Origin: Gammaproteobacteria bacterium
GTDB taxonomy: Bacteria > Pseudomonadota > Gammaproteobacteria > Nitrosococcales > Methylophagaceae
Length of the DNA: 47,270 nt
Assembly (NCBI GenBank): GCA_029882915.1
Contig: JAOUJZ010000013.1
Coordinates: 1 to 47,270 of the forward strand
Reading direction: 5' to 3'
A model generated the notes under the pieces. That model saw only the letters and a program-made list of their open reading frames with translations, was not told where the DNA came from and did no database searches. Below, piece after piece: positions 25,444 to 34,618 of the stretch (positions within the stretch are counted from its first letter, which is position 1; each line of letters starts with the position of its first letter). Made by a program: the position numbers and the translations under genes.

Positions 25444-28101
25444 ATGGAGCAGTTGGAACTCCTTACTCATGTACAAGCACTTAATCGCTCAAGGATAGAG
25501 CGATTAAGTGCATTATCTCCATCTCAGCAACAGCCTTTTTTTGAGCTTCTTCCTTTACTTTTTCACTTGAATTCTGCTGATTTACCCGGCTATATCGAAA
25601 AAAATGCACCCGTTGGCATTGTTGATTATCAGCCCTCAAAATCTCAGATAGATGTCGCAAAAAAACTCTATCCAGGTTTTCAGTATCGCCGCAGGGCTTT
25701 ACGAAGCTATCCAATCGTAGGACTCTACCTGATCAATAATAGCGGCCTGATAAATTATCAGAATCAATCCAGCTTTGAATTATTGCTGGTTCACGCTACC
25801 GACCTTACTGATGCTAAACAACAGGCATTACAGTACAAGCTTATGGTTATCAGCCAGTGGGCTGCATCGTTTGGGATCGCCATTACAACACGCTTATTGG
25901 CTGAAAATGCACTGGCTCAACACCCCCTATCTAGTTATGAACTGGATCGTTTTTATCTCAATGGCTTAATTGTCGCTGGCGCTATTCCACTATGGTGGTT
26001 CATTCCCCCTGGTGAGGATTATCATGAAAATGCTCCTACATTACTTGAACAACGTTCGCTGCATATTCGTTTGGTAGACTTTGGTGATGTCCCTCACTCC
26101 CCCAGCAGTGCTCAGCCATTGTTTGATGAGGCAATAAAGTGCTTAGAAAACAGCCTTGAACATGGCTTAATGCATGTTTTACAGCTCTTACACTTACAGT
26201 ATCATCTCCGACAATATCCCAATCTACCCTGGCTAAGCACCGATCTTAAGCAAGCCATATATCAAGGAGAAACAGAGCCTCTACACGTTGACTACAGGTC
26301 ATTACAGCTTCAGCAACTTGTACAGTCAGATGCACCTGCTGAACTACTGCAACTGGCACGTCAGTCTTTTTATATTCAAGCCAAAGAACGCCTGTCACAA
26401 TCTGTTGACCAACCCAAATATGTCTGGCGACGCACCTTTGTGGCGAAAACGTGTCAGAAATGGCAGTGGCGAGATGATGACTTTAAACTGCTTGATCAGC
26501 GTAGTAATGCTTCATACCAGCACTGTCTAATAGAACATCAACAGACATATCCAATCTTTAAAGATATGAGCACAACACTCAAAACCTTTGCCAAACAGCA
26601 GAGGTTAATCGTCAGGCCACAATATCAATTGATCGACAAAAAACTTCAGCGACTTATTACTGACAATCCCGATATCATTCGTCCATTACCCATTGATCTT
26701 TTAGCCAAACATAACGAGGAGCATCTCTATTTATATCGTTTTGCAGCAGATGGTGAATGGAAAATAAGCACTATTACGCTTACATCGTCAACACAAACGC
26801 CACTCCATCAAAGCTCATCACTACTCAATATACTGGCATGGGCAATTTGTAATCGGGTTCTTACGCGAACTTCCCGAGTTCGGGTTTCTGATAATAGCAA
26901 TGCCATTACCATAACGACTGTTCTGCCTCTGATCCAACAGTTACTGACCTCTCCGTTGGCCGAACCCATCAAAATAATGGATAACGCTCTATTGCAAGCC
27001 CCAGAATTAATGCATGTGCTTCTTTTTGCCAATCTGGGGCAGCAACCCATGGCAAAATTGAGTCAGCAAGGCCTCAAATTATCGAGCTTGAAAAATGATC
27101 CTCTGCATTATGCCAACCGTGGTGAAAGCCTGATTATCCGTATTGATGGATTGATCTGCTCAAGCTGGGGAGAGTGGCATACTTTCGAACATGAGGGAAA
27201 AACAGCCCCTATTGAAATGTTAACAACGCTAATACATTGGTGGAATTCTGATCACAAAGAAGCCCCCAGCTTTCACTGCTGGTCTCCTTCCGATATCTAT
27301 AGCCACATCATTAGCGATCGCCTTGAAAAACTATATATGCAAGTGAAGGATCACTATCATAACTACCCAGATGCCGGCGATTATCTTCTTGTTATTGCGG
27401 ATATGTTTTATCAATTACAATGGCAGTCCGGTAGCTGTGATTTCATCCCCCTGTCACAGACCACAGATATAATGACCGCCCTCGGAAAAGCGCGAACACA
27501 TTTTTCCGCCACTAGAGTTGATGCAAGCCTAGATCCGACAGGCTTATTTTCAACATTATTGAAATATCAATCTGATTCACAGATATCGCTATTTCTGCAT
27601 AGTCATCATCAATCTATTTCCATCTATCTGCTGGATGATCTTGGCGGCCTGTTTCTGCAAAACTATACCAACATCAGCGAATCAACACTGACCCGGCATT
27701 TCCATCGCTTTCTTGGCACACTTAAAGAGCAGAAAAAATTATCTCGACTGCGCTTTTTCAGTATTGACAATCATCATGGTGATGGTAACTGGCATACTAG
27801 AGCGCTGCCACTACCGAACAGCTCAGATAAACATAGTTATCTGCCAGTCGCAGTCACCATGGACAATCCACAACAAGATTCGCTCTGCACGATTACCTGT
27901 GGTTCCAAACAGTTTGTTGGTAAGGCCAATGACGCAGCTCTGTTTGAGCAAGTATCGAAACTTCTGATGAGTTTACGTCAATCCAATAATTATTATGCCC
28001 TTTATATTACCGAACTTAACTTCTCTGAGCCCGCTACCGTGCCTACTCGGGACTACATAGTGTTAAAACAACAGCTGGAAAAGCGACTTAATGCAGGATA
28101 A
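25444..28101 (+). CDS. Class I adenylate cyclase homologue with degenerate catalytic motif (probable pseudoenzyme)
   Basis: 885 residues, similar along most of its length to E. coli CyaA. Shared marks include FFELLPLLFHLNSADLPGYI near the N-terminus, VISQWAASFGI, YVWRRTFVAK, LLNILAWAICNRVLTRTSR and SWGEWHTFEHEG. The nucleotidyltransferase signature, GSTSSVGQSCSSDLDIW in E. coli, is here replaced by NNSGLINYQNQSSFELLL (residues 98-115). The Gly-Ser, both metal-binding aspartates and the Trp are therefore gone; only the Ser before the first Asp remains. As far as I recall, those residues are essential in CyaA. The fold is kept but cyclase activity is unlikely, so a regulatory or binding role is possible. 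It is transcribed with purH and followed by a terminator at 28117-28147. Confidence 0.82.
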   Translation: MEQLELLTHVQALNRSRIERLSALSPSQQQPFFELLPLLFHLNSADLPGYIEKNAPVGIVDYQPSKSQIDVAKKLYPGFQYRRRALRSYPIVGLYLINNSGLINYQNQSSFELLLVHATDLTDAKQQALQYKLMVISQWAASFGIAITTRLLAENALAQHPLSSYELDRFYLNGLIVAGAIPLWWFIPPGEDYHENAPTLLEQRSLHIRLVDFGDVPHSPSSAQPLFDEAIKCLENSLEHGLMHVLQLLHLQYHLRQYPNLPWLSTDLKQAIYQGETEPLHVDYRSLQLQQLVQSDAPAELLQLARQSFYIQAKERLSQSVDQPKYVWRRTFVAKTCQKWQWRDDDFKLLDQRSNASYQHCLIEHQQTYPIFKDMSTTLKTFAKQQRLIVRPQYQLIDKKLQRLITDNPDIIRPLPIDLLAKHNEEHLYLYRFAADGEWKISTITLTSSTQTPLHQSSSLLNILAWAICNRVLTRTSRVRVSDNSNAITITTVLPLIQQLLTSPLAEPIKIMDNALLQAPELMHVLLFANLGQQPMAKLSQQGLKLSSLKNDPLHYANRGESLIIRIDGLICSSWGEWHTFEHEGKTAPIEMLTTLIHWWNSDHKEAPSFHCWSPSDIYSHIISDRLEKLYMQVKDHYHNYPDAGDYLLVIADMFYQLQWQSGSCDFIPLSQTTDIMTALGKARTHFSATRVDASLDPTGLFSTLLKYQSDSQISLFLHSHHQSISIYLLDDLGGLFLQNYTNISESTLTRHFHRFLGTLKEQKKLSRLRFFSIDNHHGDGNWHTRALPLPNSSDKHSYLPVAVTMDNPQQDSLCTITCGSKQFVGKANDAALFEQVSKLLMSLRQSNNYYALYITELNFSEPATVPTRDYIVLKQQLEKRLNAG
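25477..25511 (+). repeat. Perfect 14-bp inverted repeat inside the start of the adenylate cyclase homologue
   Basis: GCACTTAATCGCTC (25477-25490) is the exact reverse complement of GAGCGATTAAGTGC (25498-25511), with a 7-base loop AAGGATA. It lies about 33 nt after the start codon, spanning codons 12-23. In mRNA it would form a long, stable hairpin just inside the reading frame. No T-tract follows, so it is not a terminator. Confidence 0.8.
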
Positions 28102-28116
28102 GTCCTTTCGCTTTCT

Positions 28117-28147
28117 GCCTTACTCTTTTATTATGTAAGGCTTTCTT
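28117..28147 (+). terminator. Rho-independent terminator after the adenylate cyclase homologue
   Basis: GCCTTAC (28117-28123) pairs perfectly with GTAAGGC (28135-28141) around an 11-base loop, and TTTCTT follows. It is 15 nt after the stop codon and ends only 18 nt before the argC start codon. If it works, argC needs read-through or initiation within this short gap. Confidence 0.6.
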
Positions 28148-28165
28148 GGGGCAACGAGTCAAAAC

Positions 28166-29194
28166 ATGATCAAAGTCGGCATTGTAGGCGCTACAGGTTA
28201 CACCGGAGTAGAACTATTACGCCTGCTCGCAACACATCCTGAAGTGTCGCTGCACATAATCACTTCACGTACTGAAGCTGGCATGGAGGTAAGTGAATTA
28301 TTTCCCAACTTGCGCGGCCATATTGATCTGCGCTTTACTGAACCTGATATAGACCAGTTGTCCACATGTGACGTTGTATTTTTTGCAACACCACACGGTG
28401 TAGGCATGGAAATGGTTCCTACTCTAATTGAGCGTGGCATACGTGTCATCGATTTATCTGCAGACTTCAGATTACGCGATCCCGATCTGTGGCAACAATG
28501 GTACAACACCCCGCATAATTGCCCTGATTTACTCTCACAAGCTGTATATGGTCTACCAGAACTAAATCGTGAAGCTATACGTAGTGCGCAACTTATTGCT
28601 GTGCCTGGTTGTTACCCCACAGCAACTCAACTTGGCTTTTTACCACTGTTAGAACAAGGCATCATTGATCCTCTGCACCTGATTGCAGATGCAAAATCAG
28701 GTGTCAGTGGTGCTGGCAGAAAAGCCGCCATAGGCACATTGCTCACCGAAGCATCAGAAAACATGAAAGCTTATGCTGTCACTGGTCATCGTCACTTACC
28801 AGAGATTGAGCAAGGCCTGAATATGATAAGCCACCACCCAGTCAAGCTTACCTTCGTGCCGCATTTAACGCCGATGATTCGTGGTATTCATGCCACTCTC
28901 TACGGCAGACTAACAAAAGTCATTGACCTACAAGAGCTGTTCGAGCAACGTTATACCGATGAACCTTTTGTGGATGTATTACCTGCTGGCTCACACCCCG
29001 AAACTCGCAGTGTCCGTGGAAGTAACACGTGCCGTATCGCTGTTCACCAACCTCAACAAGGGGATACAGTCGTCGTATTATCGGCCATTGATAATTTGGT
29101 TAAGGGTGCATCTGGTCAGGCCATCCAGAACATGAATATTATGTTCGGCTTTGATGAATCACTCGCTATCAACGACATCGCGATCTTGCCCTGA
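28166..29194 (+). CDS. argC: N-acetyl-gamma-glutamyl-phosphate reductase ArgC
   Basis: 342-residue NADPH-dependent reductase of arginine biosynthesis. The dinucleotide fold starts [20 protein letters not shown]. The catalytic cysteine C149 lies in [13 protein letters not shown], followed by [11 protein letters not shown] and the histidine-bearing [13 protein letters not shown]. This is the standard type 1 family with complete length. No other arg gene is adjacent, and the next gene starts 3 nt after its stop. Confidence 0.97.
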   Translation: MIKVGIVGATGYTGVELLRLLATHPEVSLHIITSRTEAGMEVSELFPNLRGHIDLRFTEPDIDQLSTCDVVFFATPHGVGMEMVPTLIERGIRVIDLSADFRLRDPDLWQQWYNTPHNCPDLLSQAVYGLPELNREAIRSAQLIAVPGCYPTATQLGFLPLLEQGIIDPLHLIADAKSGVSGAGRKAAIGTLLTEASENMKAYAVTGHRHLPEIEQGLNMISHHPVKLTFVPHLTPMIRGIHATLYGRLTKVIDLQELFEQRYTDEPFVDVLPAGSHPETRSVRGSNTCRIAVHQPQQGDTVVVLSAIDNLVKGASGQAIQNMNIMFGFDESLAINDIAILP

Positions 29195-29196
29195 TT

Positions 29197-29895
29197 ATGT
29201 CATCAAATGCTAAATATGTTATCCATCAGCCTAAGCCTTTTCGCTGTGCGATAATCGTCTTTTCTGCGATAAGCATTACCATAGTGTCAATGTGGCTCTA
29301 TCTGAATCAACAGTCAATAGGACAATTACATACAGAACTACTGATCCAACAACAGCGTAATCATACATTATCTGAAGAGAATCAGGATCTTAAAAAAGAG
29401 GCTCGGAAACAAGCTCGGAAACTAGAAACACAACAGCATTTTCTGAACATCCAGAAAGTCACAGATCAACAATTGCAACTCCAGTTGAAAGAACTCCAGG
29501 ACAAAGTGGTTAATCTGAATAAAGAACTTATTTTTTACCAGAACTTCACTCTGGGTATTAGCGGTGAAAAATTACAAATTCGTGAACTGCATCTACGCGC
29601 AGATGACTTACTACCTGATATATTTAGATATCGTTTAGTTATTACTCAGGGAAAAGACATCAAAAAACCTATTACTGGAACTATCCAACTAACACTTAAT
29701 CAGCGTGATAGTGATAACAATGCTCCACTTAATATTGGCGAGCACGAACTTAGGTTACGTCATGTGCAAGTGTTTGAAGGAAAAATAAAATTGGCAGATA
29801 ACATGGTTCCAGATAATATTACTGTCACTCTAAAACAAAATAATAAAATAGCCCTATCGAAAACATTTGACTGGCTACCTACTGCCACCCACTAA
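29197..29895 (+). CDS. Membrane-anchored coiled-coil protein (DUF6776-like)
   Basis: 232 residues with one N-terminal transmembrane segment (about 17-37) and then a long charged, heptad-rich coiled coil (about 40-115). An internal duplication of the motif ARKQ/ARKL is visible. A C-terminal globular domain (about 120-232) should lie in the periplasm. It resembles the DUF6776 family, which is often found immediately ahead of bactofilin in gammaproteobacteria. The start overlaps the neighbourhood of the argC stop (3-nt gap) and bactofilin follows 18 nt later. A role in cell-envelope organisation is inferred only from the bactofilin neighbour. Confidence 0.7.
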   Translation: MSSNAKYVIHQPKPFRCAIIVFSAISITIVSMWLYLNQQSIGQLHTELLIQQQRNHTLSEENQDLKKEARKQARKLETQQHFLNIQKVTDQQLQLQLKELQDKVVNLNKELIFYQNFTLGISGEKLQIRELHLRADDLLPDIFRYRLVITQGKDIKKPITGTIQLTLNQRDSDNNAPLNIGEHELRLRHVQVFEGKIKLADNMVPDNITVTLKQNNKIALSKTFDWLPTATH

Positions 29896-29912
29896 TATAG
29901 TAAAGGTAAATC

Positions 29913-30362
29913 ATGTTCAACAAAGGAAAAACAACCCGTATTGACACACTTATCGGCCAGCATACACACATTAAAGGTGATATCAGCTTTAATGGTGGTT
30001 TGCGCATTGATGGCAGTGTTGCTGGTAACATCAATGCTACTGGTGACAATAAGTCAGTACTCTCATTGAGTGAACATGGTCATATTGAAGGTGAAATCAG
30101 AGTGCCACACCTGATTATCAATGGCACGATGTCGGGAAATGTCTACGCGTCACAACATGTCGAGCTTGCGCCTAAGGCAATGATAAAAGGTAATGTTTAC
30201 TATAATCTTCTTGAAATGGCGATGGGTGCAAAGGTAAATGGTCAGTTAATTCACATCAATGAGCAAGACAACAATATTCTCGACTTAGAACATGAAATTG
30301 TAGATGACAGTGATACAACAGAACAGCTGGAATTATCGCGCAATAATAGTGAGGAACTATAA
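29913..30362 (+). CDS. Bactofilin (polymer-forming cytoskeletal protein)
   Basis: 149-residue bactofilin (DUF583). The core of about 100 residues is a right-handed beta-helix built from short repeats such as GDISFNGGLRIDGSVAGNI and HIEGEIRVPHLIINGTMSGN. Short flexible tails flank it; the C-terminal one is acidic. Bactofilins polymerise without nucleotide into filaments at the membrane and help localise cell-wall enzymes. A good ribosome binding site (AAAGGT) precedes the ATG. The penicillin-binding protein gene follows after 367 nt. Confidence 0.92.
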   Translation: MFNKGKTTRIDTLIGQHTHIKGDISFNGGLRIDGSVAGNINATGDNKSVLSLSEHGHIEGEIRVPHLIINGTMSGNVYASQHVELAPKAMIKGNVYYNLLEMAMGAKVNGQLIHINEQDNNILDLEHEIVDDSDTTEQLELSRNNSEEL

Positions 30363-30729
30363 AACCGGCTTTGCTGTGTAAAATCTGTGTCCAATAAAAT
30401 CAGACATGTTAAAGATGAACATCTAATATCTGTTTGATTATCATCTGTCAGATTGTTTACTGCTATCGATTATTCAAGAACGCGACCGTAGAATATTTTT
30501 AAACACTTACCTACATTCTGTCCGCTGAATCGAAATGGTTAACATCATCATCAATTTGAGCATGTTTTTCATTAATGCCTTCAGGTGTTCGCTCTATTCA
30601 GTTCCATGCCCTTACGTTCCTGCTAACAAACCACCCTATTGAACTTGCTGCCATTATTGGTATCTAAACACGGGCACTTTTAAACAAACTCAGTGACTTA
30701 TCGCCAAACAAAAAAGTTGAATACAATCT
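30363..30729. other. 367-bp intergenic gap with a possible promoter for the PBP1b gene
   Basis: No convincing gene lies here. A 35-codon frame at 30535-30642 lacks a ribosome binding site and is not credible. A possible promoter is TTGAAC (30639-30644), a 16-bp spacer, then TATCTA (30661-30666), about 65 nt before the PBP1b start. No tRNA, riboswitch or strong hairpin is visible. The gap is unusually long for this gene-dense window. Confidence 0.4.
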
Positions 30730-33081
30730 ATGGCAACAAAAAAAGCGACAAAACTACCACAGCGTCGACCTCGTCGTACTAACAAAAATGTTAAATTTGG
30801 TTTCAAAAAGAAATTGGCGCGCATTGCGATCAAGCTATTTTTCGCTGTAGTTGTAATTTCAGGGCTCGGCTTTCTATACCTGGACACTCACATTCGTAAC
30901 CAGTTTGAAGGTAAGCGTTGGGCCTTACCCGCAAAAGTCTATGCTCGTCCTCTGGAACTTTATGCCGGCTTACCAATGTCACTTGCCGAACTGAAAATTG
31001 AGTTACGCGGACTCGGTTATCAATTTGTAAAAAAAGTAACGCACCCTGGCCAAGCTGAATTCTCTGAAACCAGGGCCATTATTTATAGCCGTGGATTTCA
31101 GTTTCCTGATGGTATAGAACGAGCACAACAACTCATACTTGAGTTTTCAGGTTCTCAATTAACACGCATCCAGCGCTATCAAGGGGATCCTATTGCCCTT
31201 GTGCGATTAGAACCCATTTTGATTGGTGGTATCTACCCTTTAAATAATGAAGACAGGGATCTCATTCAGCTTCATGATGCACCGCATGGACTGACTGACG
31301 CGTTGATCGCCATTGAAGATCGTGACTTTTATCAGCATGTAGGCATTTCACTAAAAGGTATTAGCCGCGCCATGTGGGTGAATATCAAAGCAGGTCGTTT
31401 TGTGCAGGGGGGAAGTACGCTTACCCAACAATTGATAAAGAATTTTTACCTGACATCTGAGCGTAGTTTAGCGCGTAAATTGCTGGAGGTGCCAATGGCC
31501 ATGCTATTGGAACTGCACTACAGCAAGGATGAAATTCTAGAAGCTTATCTTAATGAAGTCTATTTAGGGCAAGAAGGTGCACGCGCAATACATGGTTTTG
31601 GACTGGCGGCGCAATATTACTTTGCTCAACCTATTCAGGAGCTTAAATTGCATCAGCTTGCATTATTGGCAGGTCTGGTAAAAGGCCCTTCATATTATGA
31701 TCCTCGGCGCCATCCACAACGAGCAAAAAAACGACGTGATCTTGTACTTAAAGTACTTCACAACCAAGGTAAAATTACCGACAAGCAATATCAGCAATCC
31801 ATAGCTACCCACTTGGGTATAATAAAACAGGCGAGTTTACTTAAAGGTGCTTATCCTGCTTATCTGGATTTAGTAAAAAGACAATTACGACAAAGTTATC
31901 GTGATCAAGACCTCAGCACCGAAGGGTTACGCATTTTCACCAGTTTAAATCCGATTGTTCAGCATAAAGCAGAAACAGCGCTGGTATCTACTATAAACAA
32001 ACTTGAAAACTGGTATGGAAATAATAAAGTAAAAGGGCTACAGGGCAGTATGGTTGTGACCAATCCACAAACTGGAGAGGTGATGGCCATTATTGGCGGT
32101 CGAAATACGCGTTATCAAGGTTTTAATCGTGCATTGGATGCCGTGCGTCCGGTTGGTTCCTTAATCAAGCCGGCTATTTATCTGACTGCAGTTGAACAAG
32201 ACTACACTCTGGCAAGCAAACTTGATGATTCACCCTATAATCTCACCATGCAAGATGGAAAAACTTGGAACCCTGAAAACTTCGATCATCAATCACATGG
32301 TGACGTAGCATTACATACTGCCCTTGCACACTCTTATAATCTCTCCACAGTGCGTCTTGGCATGTCCATCGGCCTTAATCCTATTATCAACACTCTGGAG
32401 CGCCTAGGTGTTTCCAGACCTATAGACCCTTATCCTTCTTTATTGCTTGGGGCTCAAGGCTTATCGCCTATAGAAGTGGCCGCTATGTATCAAACCATGG
32501 CATCCAATGGTTTTCAAATGCCATTACGCTCAATCAGACTAGTCACAGACAGCGCCGGACAGGAGCTATCAAGATATCCCTTCCAACTTAAACAAACAAT
32601 TAGTTCAAGTGTCTTACATTTGCTGCAATATATGCTGCAGGAAACAGCGCGGTCAGGTACCGCCCGCTCCATCTATCAACATTTAGATCCCACCATTAAT
32701 GTAGCAGGTAAAACAGGAACATCGGATGATCAGCGAGACAGTTGGTTTGCTGGTTTTTCAGGTAATCGTCTCGCCATTGTCTGGCTGGGACGTGATGATA
32801 ATAAACCTTTGCCTTTTACAGGTTCGGGTGGTGCATTAAAAGCATGGATATCATACATGAGCAATGAAACTCTAGAGCCTTTTATTGCCCCCATGCCCGA
32901 AGATATTGAATATTTATGGATTGCCCCCAAAAGTGGTCTCGTTTCTAATCAGACCTGTCAAGATGCTCAACAACTACCCTTCATAACAGGAACAGGACCA
33001 ACATCAATGGACGATTGTGTTAAAAAAAATAATGATCCTGATTCAAATTCAGCCAATTGGCTACACCACTTATTCAGATAG
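30730..33081 (+). CDS. mrcB: Penicillin-binding protein 1B (bifunctional transglycosylase/transpeptidase)
   Basis: 783-residue class A PBP. A basic cytoplasmic tail leads to a transmembrane segment (about 32-50) and a UB2H domain (about 70-160). The GT51 transglycosylase has catalytic E196 in ALIAIEDRDFY and the GGSTLTQQLIKN motif. The transpeptidase has the SxxK serine S477 (VGSLIK), SxN in HSYNLS, and KTG at K661. It polymerises and crosslinks peptidoglycan in the periplasm. UB2H is the docking site for outer-membrane activators. The next gene encodes a TPR lipoprotein of that kind. Confidence 0.96.
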   Translation: MATKKATKLPQRRPRRTNKNVKFGFKKKLARIAIKLFFAVVVISGLGFLYLDTHIRNQFEGKRWALPAKVYARPLELYAGLPMSLAELKIELRGLGYQFVKKVTHPGQAEFSETRAIIYSRGFQFPDGIERAQQLILEFSGSQLTRIQRYQGDPIALVRLEPILIGGIYPLNNEDRDLIQLHDAPHGLTDALIAIEDRDFYQHVGISLKGISRAMWVNIKAGRFVQGGSTLTQQLIKNFYLTSERSLARKLLEVPMAMLLELHYSKDEILEAYLNEVYLGQEGARAIHGFGLAAQYYFAQPIQELKLHQLALLAGLVKGPSYYDPRRHPQRAKKRRDLVLKVLHNQGKITDKQYQQSIATHLGIIKQASLLKGAYPAYLDLVKRQLRQSYRDQDLSTEGLRIFTSLNPIVQHKAETALVSTINKLENWYGNNKVKGLQGSMVVTNPQTGEVMAIIGGRNTRYQGFNRALDAVRPVGSLIKPAIYLTAVEQDYTLASKLDDSPYNLTMQDGKTWNPENFDHQSHGDVALHTALAHSYNLSTVRLGMSIGLNPIINTLERLGVSRPIDPYPSLLLGAQGLSPIEVAAMYQTMASNGFQMPLRSIRLVTDSAGQELSRYPFQLKQTISSSVLHLLQYMLQETARSGTARSIYQHLDPTINVAGKTGTSDDQRDSWFAGFSGNRLAIVWLGRDDNKPLPFTGSGGALKAWISYMSNETLEPFIAPMPEDIEYLWIAPKSGLVSNQTCQDAQQLPFITGTGPTSMDDCVKKNNDPDSNSANWLHHLFR

Positions 33082-33098
33082 GAAACACTCGTTTTATT

Positions 33099-33665
33099 AT
33101 GACAACAAATCGATTACTTATCGTAGTGATTGCAATGGTATTTACCGGATGCTCAACCATGCAACCAGTCCATCAGGCACCAATTGAAGATCGTGCAGCA
33201 CAGACTGATCCAGTCAAATCAAGTGAGCCTCTTCTTGTTGAACCAACGCCTAAAGGATCTGCAACAAAACCTGATTATGACAATAAAGAGTCTCAATCAA
33301 AATCTACAGTGCCCGTATCTCCTTCAACCTTCTCAGCGACCACACAAAATGCAGCCGTCATCGCCTTACTAGAGTCTGCTCAACATCAATTTCAACAAGG
33401 AGATTTACATTCCTCTCAGAGCAGTCTGCAACGTGCACAACGCATCGCGCCACAGGATCCAGAAGTCTATTACGCTCTGGCAAACACTCATCGTGGTTTA
33501 CAAGATTATGTGCTTGCTGAACAGGTCGCACTTAAAGGGATATCAATAGTTCAAGGACAGTCCGAACAGTTAAGCAGGTTCTGGAATTTGATTGCTGATA
33601 TACGAACAAATGCAGGTAATATCAGTGGCGCCAAAAAGGCACGTGATACAGCAAAACGTTATTAA
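33099..33665 (+). CDS. lpoP: TPR lipoprotein, probable LpoP-type activator of PBP1b
   Basis: The start at 33099 gives a lipoprotein signal (RLLIVVIAMVFTGCSTM, lipobox cysteine C17) and a 188-residue product. The frame opens upstream at 33057 inside mrcB, but that would bury the signal peptide. A disordered, Ser/Pro/Lys-rich linker (about 20-85) would span the periplasm. A C-terminal TPR region of about 100 residues includes ALLESAQHQFQQGDLHSSQS and PEVYYALANTHRGLQDY. The layout and the position directly after mrcB match LpoP, the PBP1b activator of Pseudomonas and Acinetobacter. The function is inferred from that match. Confidence 0.75.
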   Translation: MTTNRLLIVVIAMVFTGCSTMQPVHQAPIEDRAAQTDPVKSSEPLLVEPTPKGSATKPDYDNKESQSKSTVPVSPSTFSATTQNAAVIALLESAQHQFQQGDLHSSQSSLQRAQRIAPQDPEVYYALANTHRGLQDYVLAEQVALKGISIVQGQSEQLSRFWNLIADIRTNAGNISGAKKARDTAKRY

Positions 33666-33720
33666 TACAACCTAAAACTCAACAATATGTTGCATCTTCG
33701 TAAAAGGAAAAGACGCTAAC

Positions 33721-34533
<813 letters not shown>

Positions 34534-34618
34534 CTAATCCTAAAAGTTTAACGTCTTCTAATTTGACCTGAGCTTAACATTCGATGGCATTGAGTTAAAG
34601 CACCATTCGAATTTAAAT

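Noticed and set aside
26860-26890. Small palindrome around CCCGA-GT-TCGGG within the adenylate cyclase homologue
   Set aside because: The stem is only about 5 bp in coding sequence with no T-tract. It is not distinguishable from chance, unlike the 14-bp repeat near the start of the same gene.
29400-29430. Direct repeat GCTCGGAAAC in the coiled-coil protein gene
   Set aside because: It simply reflects a repeated ARK motif in the coiled coil and does not look like a regulatory or mobile repeat.
30535-30642. 35-codon open frame in the bactofilin-mrcB gap
   Set aside because: It has no ribosome binding site, an unremarkable hydrophobic-to-polar sequence and no recognisable family. Frames of this size are expected by chance.
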